Positions 33,924 through 51,460 are shown, counted from the stretch's first letter. The stretch is DNA of 64,000 bases from Nageia nagi (GCA_050084985.1 JBITNC010000001.1:178064001-178128000); one strand, 5' to 3'. Program-made: numbers and translations. Notes: a model not told the origin generated them from the sequence alone.

Positions 33924-36370
33924 ATTTTAATTTTTTGAAAACATGTGTAAACTTTTACATTAGCATTAGGATAAACTAAAATAGTATAATAATGGGGTGT
34001 AGTGTTATAATTGGCATTAAGTTACATCAAGCTTTACATCATGTGGTAACATATTTAGGATCGTATGGCTTTATCTAGTGTCAAATTTAACATCAATAAG
34101 AGTCAACAAAAATATCATCATGCATCATCGTTAATGTCATACGACATCAAAATTAATATTATACTCCATCATAATTAGTGACAATATGCATCACATTGAT
34201 AGAAAATTTGCATTGGCCTTAGTGTCATAGATGATGACAAATACAACATCACTAAAATGCAAGAAAATATCGATGATGCATAATTTACACTCATCGACGC
34301 TATTTTTGTCAAAGGTATTGCCCAAAAATATCTAACACTTACCTTGATGCTATATTGAGTTTATGTTTTAGTGCATCTTTTACAATTATATGCTAGACTA
34401 GGCTTATTGTTATACCATACTACTATTAGATCTTGAATTTGTACACTAATTTGCATAGGTCCTAATGTGAACACTCTTATGGGTATGAACACTAAGGTAC
34501 ACACATACATTATTCCTAACATTAAAGTTGAGTTGTGATCTCGATCAACTCTAAAGGTTGTATCATAAGATCTCACTTTTATCGATAAGTCTCTATCTAT
34601 ATATACATTCAATCGTTTAGGTAAGGTGATAGGTATTTAAATCTCCTTTGATCCCTTTATTGATAGTGCATTACTTGAATTTTGATCCAATAATACTTAA
34701 TATTAGTTTACTATTATATATTAGATTATTGTTGTCTTATATTCTTTATCGTATTTCACACATTTAAGTATTTATTATAAGTTTTTACCTATACATACAG
34801 GGGTCACTTTTAACATTCAACAACTACTTCAAACACGAATAAATGCTCTAGTTTGGTCTTATTCATATTTCAAACCAAATATAGATACTTATAACATAAC
34901 ATTCATTAATTTTAGTGATTCAACTTAACTAATGGATCCCCTCACTTAATATTTCAATATAACATTTTTAATTTCTCAATTAATAACTAACTTTTCTTAA
35001 AGGGAAGTTCCACAATGTAAATTTCTCTTATACGAGTAAACTATCAAATTAGATAAAAAAAATTATAACAAAGAAATGAATAGGAGCTCGAATACTTTAG
35101 GAGTCCTTATTCTCAAATTTTGTCATCTTATTTACAACTATAATGCACATATTTGGCTCACACCAAGCATATACCATATATAGATCATTCAATTGTCTTC
35201 TTGTTTGTAATTCATAGAAACCATAACAAGTCATAATAACTATGTGAGAATCACCATACTATTTATAGATTATAACAACATTTCCCTAAAAGCTATAAAA
35301 TGATGCCAAAGGATCATCATAACATTTATTGAAAGCACCACAACAATCTCCATCATATTATCATTTTTGCAATTTGGGTATATCTATTGACATCGAAGGG
35401 AGGTGATTTTAGGGGATATAAGGGAAACACAGTCACCCTTGGGTGAGGTAAAGACCTACGGATTAGAAAGGAGGTACAAATGGAAAATCTCAAGGAGAAA
35501 TATACTAAGAGTTGGGATATCAATAATTCACGTATATAAAGAAAGATAACTTAGTTGTATTTTGATCTTACCCAAGAAATATAGGTTACCAAAAATTGAT
35601 GTATAACTTGAATTTTTTTGAATAAAATTTTTACCTTTAGACTAGAAAAACAAAGAGCATGTTAAAGGAGTTGGTGGATAAAGGGTAGGTCAATAAAGGG
35701 CATTTGAAAATTTTCCAATAGTGGAAGGCCCAAGTTCAAATCCCATTTCCTCTACATAAGTTGCTCATAGCTCATCTCTTGTTGATTGTGGTACATGCAA
35801 TAAGGTCGAGTGTGAACCATGAGTGAATTTGACAAAATAAACACCCTTTAATCATTACTTCTAAACTTAAAGAAATCCATGTAATAAGAATGATTTTTCA
35901 TTAAAAAAAATACAATTATTATTATTATTATTTGTCTAAAATATTAAAAATTTAATTATTCATCAAAGATTTCATTTAACTATGCATCTCTTAAATTTAT
36001 TTATCAACTAAAATATTTTTGATATTTAATTATGAGACTAAATTAAATAAAACATAAAAATAATAGAAATCAAAGTTAAAACCAATTGAAACAAGACCAT
36101 CTCTCTTACTCTTATCTTCACTTTACTACACTTAAAAATATTACAATATATGTTATTAAATGCAAGGTTTTGTTAATCAATTTTCAACTAATAAAGATAA
36201 AGTATGATCAAACAATAAAAATCAATCCTTATATATTTTAGAGACAAATATTTTGACATATCTCTAACAAATTCCCAACATGATTAACACATTTTAGAAA
36301 TTAACGATTTAAAGCTAATTAAAATTTGCATTTTTTTTCATAAAATAATTCGGGAAACAAGAAGAAAATT
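33924..36370. other. Intergenic AT-rich DNA upstream of RPS4
   Basis: No gene found. 34020-34320 is rich in scattered CATCA/TGATG motifs, 35900-36350 is extremely AT-rich with an ATT run near 35915. The last few hundred bases should hold the RPS4 promoter. Confidence 0.6.
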
Positions 36371-36422
36371 AACATGCGTAAGATATATATTTGTTATTCT
36401 TTTTAGGGTTAGAAGCCATAGG

Positions 36423-36432
36423 TTTAGGGTTT
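36423..36432 (-). promoter_or_regulatory. Telo-box in the RPS4 promoter/leader
   Basis: TTTAGGGTTT, the complement of AAACCCTAAA, lies 137 bp before the RPS4 ATG; a second partial copy (TTAGGGTTAG) is at about 36404. Telo-boxes are typical of plant ribosomal protein gene promoters and support co-regulation with the translation machinery. A TATA-like GATATATATT lies near 36380. Confidence 0.7.
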
Positions 36433-36568
36433 GGAAGCGCCAGTGGGGTTTGAGTGTTTTAAAGCCCTATATTGGCTTATCGTCCGGGGTTTCTAGCGGG
36501 GGCTTTTGCTGCTCAAGATTTATTATTTACTCTTCCTGCTGCCACCGTGAACCAAGTGCACTTTCAAT

Positions 36569-39932
<3,364 letters not shown>

Positions 39933-40570
39933 TTTTGTTACCCGGATAATCTAGTTATCCTTGTAGTTGTTTGATATTTTGACTGTTTTAGCCAGTAGTA
40001 TTTTTTGATCTGGAAAAAAGACACCTAGAATGTAGTGCAGATTTGTATTTAAACTTCAATTGCTGGTGGTTTACGGTTTTCAGAAGTGTTTCAGTCCAAC
40101 TTTTACTGAATACTGGTACTTTATTTTAAATTTTATTGACATTGGCTTGCATTTGTGGTTAATTTTTTTTTAACAGAATGTTTTAAGATTCTTGCCTGAA
40201 GGATGCTGCAGAAGTGTTTAAAATTTGAATAGGGATGTGCATTTAGCTACTGTTTATATCACCAATGTTAAACAATTGATGCTTATTATAAGCCAGAATA
40301 GTGGTAAGTATAGCCACTATCATAATGTCCACTCTGTTAGATTCATTTAATATGGTCACAATCATTTACTTCCAACCTTACAGAAAATCAACCGTCATAA
40401 AAAGCAATAAAATTTGCTGGGTGTTATAGAGGACTTAAAATTATAAATGAATATTGTAGTATTGATGTTTACCAAATAAATATATGCTACCATAGGTGCT
40501 AATAAACATGGTTTTATCAGTCATTTCGATTTAGGTTGAATAATAATATATTTGGGGAAAAGGAAAGCTT
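39933..40570 (+). other. RPS4 3' untranslated region and downstream spacer
   Basis: Noncoding. No AATAAA stands close to the stop; TTGTATTTAAAC near 40033 could serve in plant 3'-end formation. Nothing else seen. Confidence 0.5.
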
Positions 40571-40574
40571 GGTG

Positions 40575-40870
40575 TTGTGGCTTTATTGATGATTATTTGA
40601 AATCTGTTGATGGTTACAGCTCTTTTACTTGGGCATGCAAAAGATCTGCATTAAGTGTAATTTCTTACACTTAAGTATTGAAGATGAACACTTTTTATAA
40701 ATGGATTCCAAATCTGTACTCTCTTTCAAGGAAGCATGATTTGATGTATATCATGGAGATGAGATATATTTCATTGTTTGACATCTCCATTGGTGAGAGG
40801 GTTATGAAAATTACATGTAACCCAATAAAAGATTTTGATATGCTCACTAAAGCACTACATAAATTTTGAG
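40575..40870 (+). pseudogene. Ty1/copia RNase H fragment
   Basis: Two short segments match the copia RNase H end: GFIDDYLKSVDGYSSFTWAC near 40585-40640 (pattern D...D...KS-x-x-GY-x-F-x-W) and MRYISLFDISIGERV...LTKALHKF at 40762-40869 (pattern MRYHFIRE...DxLTKAL). One frame change separates them. No LTR of the same element was found nearby. Confidence 0.65.
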
Positions 40871-42559
40871 GACACCCTTTTCCCTGATATCAAACTTTCT
40901 GTGCATTGAATAAAAATGATCTGATGTGTATTCAGTCAACAAATATCGTACTGAGTTTGAAGTGAGCCATTTTTAATGAAAAATTGAGTTAGAAAATGCT
41001 TTCATTATTGAAGTTTATGCATTAAAAATTCTTTTGAAATTTATTGTTTTTCCTTTCCAGAAAAACTGGGTACAAAATACTTTCACCATGGAAGGTTGTA
41101 ATAAAAATCTGAGTTGGAGGTTTTCTGAAAAGATTTTTTTTTTTAAATAATTTTCAATTATTCTTTTTACTTAAATCATTAGCTTTTGATTTTTATTTAG
41201 AGTTATTTATTTATTTAGTAATTTTTATTTCATTATTAATTTTCAACATAATTTATTTATCCTGATTTTTGACTATTTCTTTTGATTAATTTTTTTGTTA
41301 AGGTAAATGAAAAAGGTTTTTTAATAGAAGAACCTAAAACCTGTCTGCAAAGATAATATTAGAGTGAGTGGTTTCCTACAGTTGTGGAGAGTGTAGTCAG
41401 ATTACCGAAACTAGAGCTGTAGCCAAAAAGCATTACAAACATGTTTATTGATTCAAAATATTTGCTTGAACAAATCTCTCCAAAATCTTCACTCTTGTGG
41501 ATATGCTTCTGCTGCTTGGGTGGTTTTAGGCTGTAGCCATAAATATAACTGAGTCTGGTCATCTGTAGTAGCCTAGTAGGTGTTTTAACTTGACTTTTTC
41601 CTTCTTGCCTTTGCCTTTGGTTCTTGTAACTTTATTTGCTTGTGTCTTAGGTCTTGTTGCATCTTATCATTTGTGCCTTGTAATGTTATTTGCTTGTTTC
41701 TCAACTTAGCCCTTGGTCGTGTAGTTACTTCATTCGTGGACTCCCGATTTTTTATTTTGCTGTGTTTCCTAACATTAGGCTCAACAATAATCAATTGGGA
41801 TTTTTGTTTTGAAGAACTACCTTTTCTGCTTGGTGCTCATCCCATGATCAGTACTGCCCAATACAAAGAAAGCTCAAACGCCAATTCTTTATGCTTACCC
41901 TTAAAGATAGATTGCGGAGTGAATACTTGCATCATTTGGCACAAGGACTTCCATTGGGTTATTTTGTTTCGCTTTTTTGGGTTTTACTTGCCCAATTTAC
42001 CCGAGTAGAGCTGAGGAATCTTCTTTTTCCAATACTTGGTGGTGATTAAGTTTTTCCTAAATAGATGTCTGTCATTCCGTTTTTATTCACAAGAGAAGAC
42101 TAAATTTTCTTCATACAAAACAGTGTGCTGTGTCATATATAAAATCTGGTAGGTACTTATTTCAACAGGCAATCTATAAAACCTATGCCAAAATGTCTTT
42201 CAAACAATAATTTATCCCTTCGAAAGTTTCTTGAGTAACATCCTACACATACACTAATAATTTCATACATACATAGAGAGCTTTCTTGTCTTTTCTCAGT
42301 GATGTGGATTTTAAATTTTTGTCATCTTGGGTTGAAATGGTTGCAAAGATGGATTTTCAAATTGCAGTAATTTATTCCAATGCTATTAGCAGCAGAAACA
42401 AATCAAATTAATAGTAACAAGAAATCTCATGTTTTTCGAATTTCGAAATTTACCTGTAGAATTTGCCATATAACTTCACCACTAACTAATTTAGTTGCGA
42501 ACATGTTGCATGCTATAATGACACGGCTAGAAATTTCAGAAATTCCTCAATTATGAATG
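40871..42559. other. Unclassified DNA
   Basis: Very AT-rich at 41100-41330. On the minus strand 41585-41794 is open and encodes a lysine/glutamine-rich peptide with an internal near-repeat (LRNKQITLQ / LRHKQIKLQ). No family recognised. Confidence 0.4.
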
Positions 42560-42599
42560 GTTGCACAATTGCCAACTTCCACAATTTAAAGATAGCTTT

Positions 42600-43353
42600 T
42601 GATATATAATTTTTTGGCTACTTGAAACAACTTGGAACCAGGGACCATAATGTTCTACCATTATTTGATTCATTGCTCTATATTGTGGTGAAGAACCAAC
42701 ATGTTCTCAAATCTGAACAAATTTCTTCTTTATTTGTGGTCCTCAATGGTGAGGAGGGGATTATGATCAAATCCTATTCTTGGAAGAGATTTGTGGTGAA
42801 AATATGGAAGGAGAAGAGTCGATCTTTAGATGTCAGAAAGTGATCTAATTTGCACATGATCAAATCCTTCCATTTGCCTTTTGATCCATTTAAATTGACT
42901 TCCCTTGGAGTTCCAAATCCATCATCTCGGAGGACAAAAGGAAGTCCTACAAACCTTCCACGGGATCAGATCCATCAAATCTACCTTTCATTTTCTATGA
43001 GACTTTGAAATAGGATTTTGACCATCAACCAAGGGATATCTAGTCTATTAAGTTTGTGGTTTAAGGGTATATCTCATAGCATTTTCTTTCCTCTTGTATC
43101 ATTTGATCCATAAATAATAGAAATGTTCAAGCGTTGATTTTTTAATTTGTCTAAGAGGCTTAGGGTCATGAAGTTTTTTGCTTTTTGAATTATACCACTT
43201 CCAAATTTCTTCTGATTCAAAAGAGTAGTTCTTCATGAATTTTGGTTATCTGGATGAATATAATACTTGGATTGATTTTTTTTTTTTAATATCCTCAAGT
43301 ATCCTTTGTTTGGAGGGGGCATTCAACCCCTAAATGTTCCATGATAAATTTTC
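42600..43353 (-). pseudogene. L1-type LINE endonuclease fragment
   Basis: The minus strand begins at 43353 with ENLSWNI-GLNAPSKQRI, the start of the APE-type endonuclease of plant L1 elements (consensus SWNIRGLN; the Arg codon is a stop here). Later parts include MDLIPWK...QFKWIK near 42870-42990, the GFDHNPLL motif (for SDHxPL) near 42760, and FRFENM...KLFQVAKKL near 42610-42720. These are the successive endonuclease motifs, across frames. No reverse transcriptase follows at lower coordinates, so the element is truncated. 43354-43680 may be linker or ORF1 sequence. Confidence 0.78.
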
Positions 43354-43679
43354 TTTTTTATTTGCTTTCATGGGTGCTCTACCTCCATACATTTCTAGGC
43401 TGCCTTGACTGCCATTGGCAATACTTCTTACAATTTATTTTGCCATGGTCATTGTTTCATTTGGCCTACCTACCTGATCTTTGTTGACATTAACTACATT
43501 TTCAAATTCCTTGTAAGTCTTGTGGTAATAGGCTCAACATTAATACGTTATTTATTTGCCTTTAAATCTTCTTTGACTATGGTTAAAGAACATATGAATC
43601 CATATTTGAATTTGAATCTTGTACTAGGATCGGGCCCCTTCCTTTGCGGCTTCAATTTCGCTTTCTAGCTTATTATGAT

Positions 43680-46564
43680 TCATACTAACTATAGTTGGTA
43701 TTCATATAGACTTTACTTTGCCTTTTACAATTAGCCATTTCTCCATTGAGGGAGCTCTTGTAATTGGATTTTGTTCATTGTTAGCCATAGTAGTCTTCGC
43801 TATAATTACTTCAACTTCGACTTGATAGTCAAAATCCTTTTCTTTGGATATAGTTGCTAACATTTGATGAATTTATGGGACCTTTTTTTTAAATGTTAGA
43901 CTAGAGGAATCAATAACTAGTTATGTTGTTATATGCCTCGTCATGGGTTCAAATCTTGCTTCTACTACCACTATAACTTCTAGTTGTGTTCGAGTAAACT
44001 TTTCAACATAGTTGATACGTGTTAACACATGTTCAATTATACGAGATTTGGTGGATTTGAACTAGGTCATTGCCTCTTCATGGGCATGGGTTGACTACTG
44101 AGCCAGACCTTAAGGTCTTCTTTGCTTCTTTGATATCCTATTTATCGAGACATTTATTAACCTGATTGTGTGAATATGATGGTTGCATTTGAATCTATTT
44201 AGGGTGCCGAGCTTTTGTACCTTATTTTCTATCTTTTCAACCCTTAAAGTAGTTATTTTCTCTCAGAATATGGTAAGGTCAATTATTTCTAGTTATTATT
44301 ATTTTTTAAATTTTATCTTTCTAATGCAAATAGAATCATGATAATCAAAGTTTTGTAGATAAATTTATACTTGTTGCAAGTAGTAGGTTTACAAGATATG
44401 CGATCACCAAGAGGATCAAAATCTTGACAAGGCTAAATTAAAATGTAAAATTTTGAAGGAAGCATTATGACAACTATAAGAAATCAATACAATCATTATT
44501 TTTGATGATTTCTAAAAAAATGAGTTGTTGCAAAGATAAATGCAAAGTTATCAAGAAACTGTAGGAATGCCAAATATGCAATTTTGACCTCAAGATACAA
44601 GGATAAACAATAACTAGTTATGCATATACATTTTGATGATAATGGTCATATTTTCAAGATAAATTGAATTCTTTTCAAGACATGAAAAAATTATCGAAAT
44701 TGGAAAGTTTCTATCAAAATGGTCAATACAGAAATTATCAAGCCAAGTTGTTAATGATTATAAGTTCATGCTTAGTCACAACCATGAGATGCCTCTATGA
44801 TCAATTTGAAATATTTATAATATTTCTAAATCTACTATTATGATGACTATGATGACATGAATAACTAATATGATGCATTGTTGTCATGATCATTTTGAAT
44901 CAATTATTTGATATAATGCCTCTTTTACATGACCATTATTTTTAAAATGTATGTTTCCTTGTCATTGTTACCCTCACATAATGGGGGCATAAGATTTTCA
45001 ACTTGGGGCAATTGAATTGAGAAAATGAATTAGTTTCAGTTTCAAGTTCAATCATGGGATTAGTTTTAGCATTCAAATCAAAATTTTAGAGAATAAGTGA
45101 ATAGTTAGTGATTAGAAAAGGTCAATGGTATGCAAAGTTAAGATAATTTTAAAAAGAATTAAATCATTAGTTGGCAAAAATTTTAAGACCAAAATCCTTA
45201 GTTCCTTAGTGTTAGTGCATAGGACTTAACGACAAATATTAGAAAAAAAAAAAAAGAAATTCTAGTTTAATTAGGTCAAAGGTCTTAAATTCATCATACT
45301 AGATGGGTCACTAAATTAAAAGTTTTAATTTCTTTTAGGGGAACACCCTCAAGACCTCAAAAAGTTACCTTTTTCAATGATCTTTATCTCTTTTATGTCA
45401 ACACTATGATCACTTTATCTACTTTATATTATGTTCATGATTACTTCACTAGGATTCAATATGCTCATGATTCACTACTATTATAATATTATGATCGCTT
45501 TATATCTATGAAGCAATGTTCACTATATGTTTTTTTTTCTATATTCACTATGCTCATTATGTTTACTATGCTCACCATGTTCACTTTTCTATGATTCACA
45601 TTGTTATGTTCACAATTATATGATTCACATTTCTATGTTCATATTTTTATGATTCACATTGCTATGTTCACACTTCTATGATCACATTGTTATAACACAT
45701 CCCTTTCCAATTGCTTGGGGCATTAATGTGCATGACTTGTTTGGTACTTTGGAATATATAAGTACCCACAATGGTAACCCCATTGTGAAGATCACTTATA
45801 GTTCTCCCTTGGAGTTGCACTGGTCTAAATTCCCTTGTATGGTTGGGATATTAACCATCTAAGAATCACTCTTCTAATAATAATTCCCTTTGGGGAATTA
45901 ACCATAAATAGTTCTAGCATCACCTTATAGGTATGTGTCAGTTTGACATTCCCATTGGTACATTTAGCATTAAGTACCACCCTTATGACACGTAGTCATG
46001 CTCATATACTCATATTATTTATTGATATATCTAATACTGATCACTATAATGCATTATGACATATATTTCTTTTTGTTATTTGTCTCCTTGTTTAGTACAA
46101 ACTATCCTTGGTGATCTTGAGGAACAATACCTCAAGGGAGAGGATGCATTCATTTTTACTGTCTCCTTACATTTGGTGGTTCCTAGCATAAAATAATTGG
46201 TTACATGTAGAGACAAGAGCACAACTCCATGTCCTATTCTTTACCTTTAATTTTTTTCATGCCTTCACTCCAAAACAAAGGCAAAGAGGGGATAAGAGAA
46301 TAACATTAAAAATGGGCAATTCAATGCTATCACCAAAATCACTTTTCAAGGGAGTATTTGGAATGTGTGGTTCCAAGGTTCCACACCACCACACTTACAA
46401 AGGAGGGTAAATCTTGATACCTAAAATATAATCTATATTTTATTTTAGGTATCTAAAAATAAGAGAACAATGAATTATAATATATGTATTATTTGAGATT
46501 ATTTATGACACATTATTATTATAAGATTACATATGTTATCTTATACATTTCCTTTTATGATGGG
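43680..46564. other. Unclassified repeat-rich DNA
   Basis: No gene recognised. 45589-45690 holds about four degenerate copies of a 30-bp phrase (TATGATTCACATT plus TATGTTCACA). A TATA-like GGAATATATAAG lies near 45750 in sequence that could be a retrotransposon LTR, but no partner, primer site or coding domain was found. Confidence 0.4.
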
Positions 46565-48394
46565 TTGATCGATTTAACAATATAAAAGAATTTGGTTGTT
46601 AGGGTTCTTTCTTGTACATGAGGAAAGAAGGTGTTTAAAAAGATAAGTGTAGCCACCAAAATATGATTTCCATTTAATATAAATTAGATTTTATGTAACA
46701 AGGGCCAATATTATAAAAGGTATTGTAAATATCAATAAAGGCATCATAAACAATGTAATTATTGTCAATATCAAGAAAAGCATCACAAGCTATGTGTTGA
46801 TTAGCGAAGTGTAACCTTAACATCATGAGTGTATCTCCACCAATCTAAGCTTTGGATGGACTTGAGTCCAACCTTCAATTTACAAGCTGAATCTTACTCC
46901 AATAAGGCATTGGAGTGCCTTCCATTTGATAAGATGAATCGTCTATCTAAGATCGAAAGTTGTAGAAATAAAGAGAAATAAATAATAACAAAAGGATAGG
47001 GTGAGTGAAAGAAAAAAAATAAAGGCAAAACTTGTGGCCAACCTAGGCTTCCAAAAAATTAGGTCAAAACCATGGGGAAGGATACCTGGCTAACAACCAC
47101 AGACCATACAAGCACCTCCATATGTAGTAAGAGAACCAATTTTAACAACCTCATATCATCATACAAAGCCCTTTGGATAGTTTTAAACATCGCCACATGC
47201 TACCATTTAAGCCATATAAAGCATAAGAGATGAAGAAAAAGGGAAAATAACATTGATTCCATTACTAAATATAAGTATATACAAGTAATCAAAGGGGAAA
47301 ATGTTTGAGTGATCCAACCCCCATTTACATTTGTGAAAATCAATATTTATAGCACATCAATGGGTTTTGTAAAATAAATGTACAATCATGCCTGCTATTT
47401 TTAGAGATTTATTCTTACAACTACGTTACTATATTAACACACATTTAATACCTAAGTAAAAGTACAATATTGATACAATGTCAACTCCTTTGATAAAATT
47501 TTTAGTACTAATTTGGTGGTTGAGACAATTATTTGATTGAATACACAATTAAACTATCTTTAGAAATGGCTTGCCATAACTTGCATTAAATATTTTGCTT
47601 TGTTAGCAAGTTACTGGAATCCATGATTTATGCTGAAATCCATTGCAAATTTTAGATGCCATGTTTGGGTAAGCATATTTCTTAAATTCATCATAGATAT
47701 CCCAACAAAAATGTACCTATGCCATGTGGATGATGATTTATCGATGTTGACACAAGCTCCGAGTGTTAAACATCCAAGATTCATTGCACCTAAGTATTTT
47801 CTCTATAGAAGAGTCCATTATGACGGGCTTAGGGTATAAGAAGTCTTTATTTGTCTTCCTAATATTTTTTTGGTGGCTATTTTGATGTCATTGCTCTAAA
47901 ATCATTGGTTTCTAGCTGAATACAATGATTTGTCTTTCAAACAAACTTTCTTTCTTTTCAATATTTCCTCAAGCTGGGTTGACATCATCGCTATATTTTA
48001 CCAAGGGTTGTATGATAAAAAGTTGACTATTACATCCCCAAACTTCTTGATAGTTTACAATGAAATTATCTTATAAAAATATATGGGTAAAATTTTACAA
48101 GGATCTAAGTAAACACATAAGGATAAATTTGTACAAGTAGAAAAATATAGTAAAATATTTACAAGTGATCGAAAATACATTAACTCTTTTTTTGTTTTTT
48201 ATAGAGATGATACTGGGCATCAGGGATGACAAAACTTGCGCATCCTTTTCAAATATCTGGGTCTTGGGTAAAGAATATGATGTTCATGAACATATGCCTT
48301 GTCGGGAGTTAATAAATATAATACTTAAATTATTTCAAGAATTATTCTTGTCTTTTACTTACTCGACATGATCAAAGTCTCAAAATGAGGTATT
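46565..48394. repeat. 1.83-kb tandem duplication, unit 1
   Basis: Starts TTGATCGATTTA and aligns over its whole length with unit 2 at 48395, with frequent substitutions and small indels. It includes a minus-strand TATA-like GCTATAAATATTG near 47345-47357 and a run of ATTACATCCCCAAACTTC near 48030. No coding region recognised. Confidence 0.85.
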
Positions 48395-50252
48395 TTGATC
48401 GATTTAAGATTATAAAAGAATTTGGTTGTTAGGGTTCTTTCTTATACATGAGGAAATAAGGTGTTTGAAAAGATAAGATAAGTGTAGCCACCTAAATATG
48501 ATTTTCATTTAATATAAATATTATTTTATGTATCAATGGCCAATATTGTAAAAAGTGTCATAAATGTCAATAAAGGCATCATAAACAATGTAATTGGTGT
48601 CAATATCAAGAAAAGAATCACAAGCTATGTGTTGATTAGTGAAGTGTAACCTTAGCATCATGAGTGTATCTCCACCAATCCAAGCTTTAGATGGACCTAA
48701 GTCTAACCTTCGATTTACAAGATGACTCTTACATTAGGTATTGGAGTACCTTCCATTCGGTAGGATGAGCTATCTATCTGAGGTTGAAAGTTGCTAGAAA
48801 GAAAGGGAAATAAATAAGAATAAAAGGATAGGGTACATGAGAGAAAAATAAGAAAGGAAAAACTTAGGGCCAACCCAGGCTTTGGGTAAATTAGACTAGA
48901 ATCGTGTGGAAGGACACTCGACTAACAACCACATATCATACAAGCACCTCCATATGTAGCAAGAGAACTAAGTCTAACAACCTTAAATTATCATACACAA
49001 CCCTTTGTATAGTTGAAAAAATCCACCACATGAAACCATTTAAGCCATATAAAGCATAAGAGATGAAGCAAAAGGGAAAATAACAACAATTCCACTACTA
49101 AAGATAAGTATATACAAGCAATCAAAGGGAAAAATACTTGAGTGATCCAAGCCCCATTTACATTTTTAAAAAACAATATTTATAGTACATCAATGGGTCT
49201 TATAAAATAAATAAATAAGACATCATTTATCTAACTTATACATAAATTAAATCTTACAATCATGCCCATGCTATCTTCAGAGATTTATTCTTATGACTAT
49301 GTTACCTATATTAACAAATATTTAATCCCCAAGTAAAAGTACAATATTGATACAATGTTGACTCCTTTGACAAATTTGTAGTATTGGTTTGATGTTTGAT
49401 ATAATTTTTTGATTGAATACATAATCAAACTATCTTCAAAAATGGCCTGCCATAAATGTTTTGCTTTGTTAGCAAGTTACTGGCATCCATGATTTATGTT
49501 GACATCCATTGCAAATTTTAGATACCATGTTTGGGTAATAATATTTCTTAAATTCATCATAAATATCCCAACAAACCTACTTGTGCCACATGTATGATGA
49601 TTTATATATGTTGACATGAGTTTCAGGAGTTAAACATCCAATATTGGATGCACCTAGGCATTTGTTCTTCAAAAGAGTCCATTATGTGTAGCTCAAGGCA
49701 TAAAAAATCTTATTTATCTTCCTAATATTTTTTTGGTGGCTATTTTGATGTCATTGCTCTAAAATAATTGGGCTCCAAGTGAAGACAATGATTTGTCTTT
49801 CAAATAAACTTTCTTTCTTCTAGATATTTCCTCAAGCCCAGGTTGACATCATCGCTAGACTTTTATTGAGGGCTAGATGATAAAAACTTGATTATTACAT
49901 CCTCAAACTTCTTGATAGTTTACAATGAAATTATATTATAAAAATATCTGGGTAGAATTGTACAAAGATCTGGTTAAATACATAAGGATAAATTTGTACA
50001 AGTAGAAAAATATAGTAAAATATTTGCAAGTGCTTGAGAATAGATTAACTCTTTTTGTACATATATGATATCGGGCATTAGGGTTGACAAAACTGGCACA
50101 TCCTTTTCAAATATCCAAGTCCTAGGTAAAGAATATATATTCATGAATATAGGCCTTGTTAAGAGTTGAGAAAGATAATGCTTAAAGTATTTCAAGAATT
50201 ATTCTTATCTTTTACTTACTTGACCATGATCAAAGTCTCAAAATGATGTATT
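48395..50252. repeat. 1.86-kb tandem duplication, unit 2
   Basis: Head-to-tail copy of unit 1. The junction at 48394/48395 and the end at 50252 are marked by the shared phrase CAAAGTCTCAAAATGA-GTATT. Divergence looks well above that of the element A LTRs, so the duplication is old. Confidence 0.85.
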
Positions 50253-50551
50253 TTGACTATTACAAAACTGTGAAATAAGCATTTGCAAAAATTGGATGTA
50301 GTTCATATTTGTATGAACATATGCCCAATAAAAGGTATTTCAGCCTTTTGAAGTGTAGATCACCAACTTCTTTCCTTCTTAAGATGAACTCTGTGATGTA
50401 ACCTCACCATTTCTTTGTGATGAAAGCTTCCTCCTTGGTGTTCTTCAATGCTTGTATGATTGATCCTTAGTGCATGATGTCTATAATAGCTAGAGCATCT
50501 CAAGTATGTTGTTCTATGTTTCTATTTATTTATTTATTTATATTTTTTAAG

Positions 50552-50745
50552 CAAAAACCCTACTATTTTAGTAAAAACCCTAGGCTTTTTAGTTAAAACC
50601 TTAAGTTTTTTAATAAACCCTAAATGCTTTTAGTAAAAACTTTAGATTTTAAGGACACCTTAGTTTTTTTTGGTAAAAACTTTATAATTTAAGGAAACCC
50701 TAGTTTTTTCATAAAACCCTACTTTTCTACTAAACCCAAGGTAAA
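50552..50745. repeat. Degenerate AAACCCTA-containing tandem tract
   Basis: About seven irregular copies of TTTTAGTAAAAACCCTA spaced 25-30 bp, with a telomere-like core. No gene; likely an old simple tandem repeat. Confidence 0.6.
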
Positions 50746-51460
50746 AATACTTTTTTTTTTAATTACAAAAATTTAGAAAAATATTATAAAAAATAGATGA
50801 TTTGTACTTACCTTTTGAAAATCTTTGGAAAATCTAAAGAAATGAAGAGAAAAATTGCTTCTCTTGCAAAAATTGTAAACTTTTGTAAGAAAAAATGAAA
50901 AATTCTAAAAGAATTTCAAAAATCATGTTCAAATGTTAAAAAAAGAGGAAAAACAGACTTACTAGTAGCTTAAAACCCTTCTCCCACGAAAATATACCTC
51001 AGTTTTGAAAAAAAAATCTAGAGTGAAGGTGATAAGCTTGTCTTTTTTTTAAATTTTTTTTGTTCATAATGTAAGTTATTTTGATGCATTTTTTGATGCA
51101 CTTTGCATCAAGATTTGTATCACTCCTATAATATGTGCCTTGACACCCATCATTAATTGTGTTAGGGTACGTGTCATGAACAAAAAATGACACAAAATTA
51201 TAGAACCAATTTTTAATAATTGAAAAAATAATATTTTTCAAAATAAATTACCAAATAAATAAAATTAGAAATTAATAATTAAAAAAAAATTAAATATTAT
51301 GAATAATTACAAAATAAAAAATAAAAATAAAAATTAGATATATTTACAAATAATTATGTATATATATATATTTTTTTATTTTAAAAATATTAAAAATAAT
51401 ATGAGTAATGATTTTTTATTTTTTAAAATTTGAGAACAGGTGAGTTAGTGGCTTATATCA
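50746..51460. other. AT-rich DNA with CACTA-type subterminal motifs
   Basis: 51073-51116 holds TTGATGCA, TTGATGCA, TGCATCAA in close series, the same motif as in the subterminal zones of element P. 51230-51420 is almost only A and T. Probably the 5' part of the CACTA element whose transposase follows; a CACTA terminus was not found. Confidence 0.45.

Noticed and set aside
42622-42843. 73-codon plus-strand open frame
   Set aside because: Antisense to the LINE endonuclease motifs on the minus strand.
43950-43970. tRNA B-box-like GGTTCAAATC, and similar phrases near 35730 and 55545
   Set aside because: No matching A box, cloverleaf or CCA-side stem around them; SINE origin is possible but not supported.
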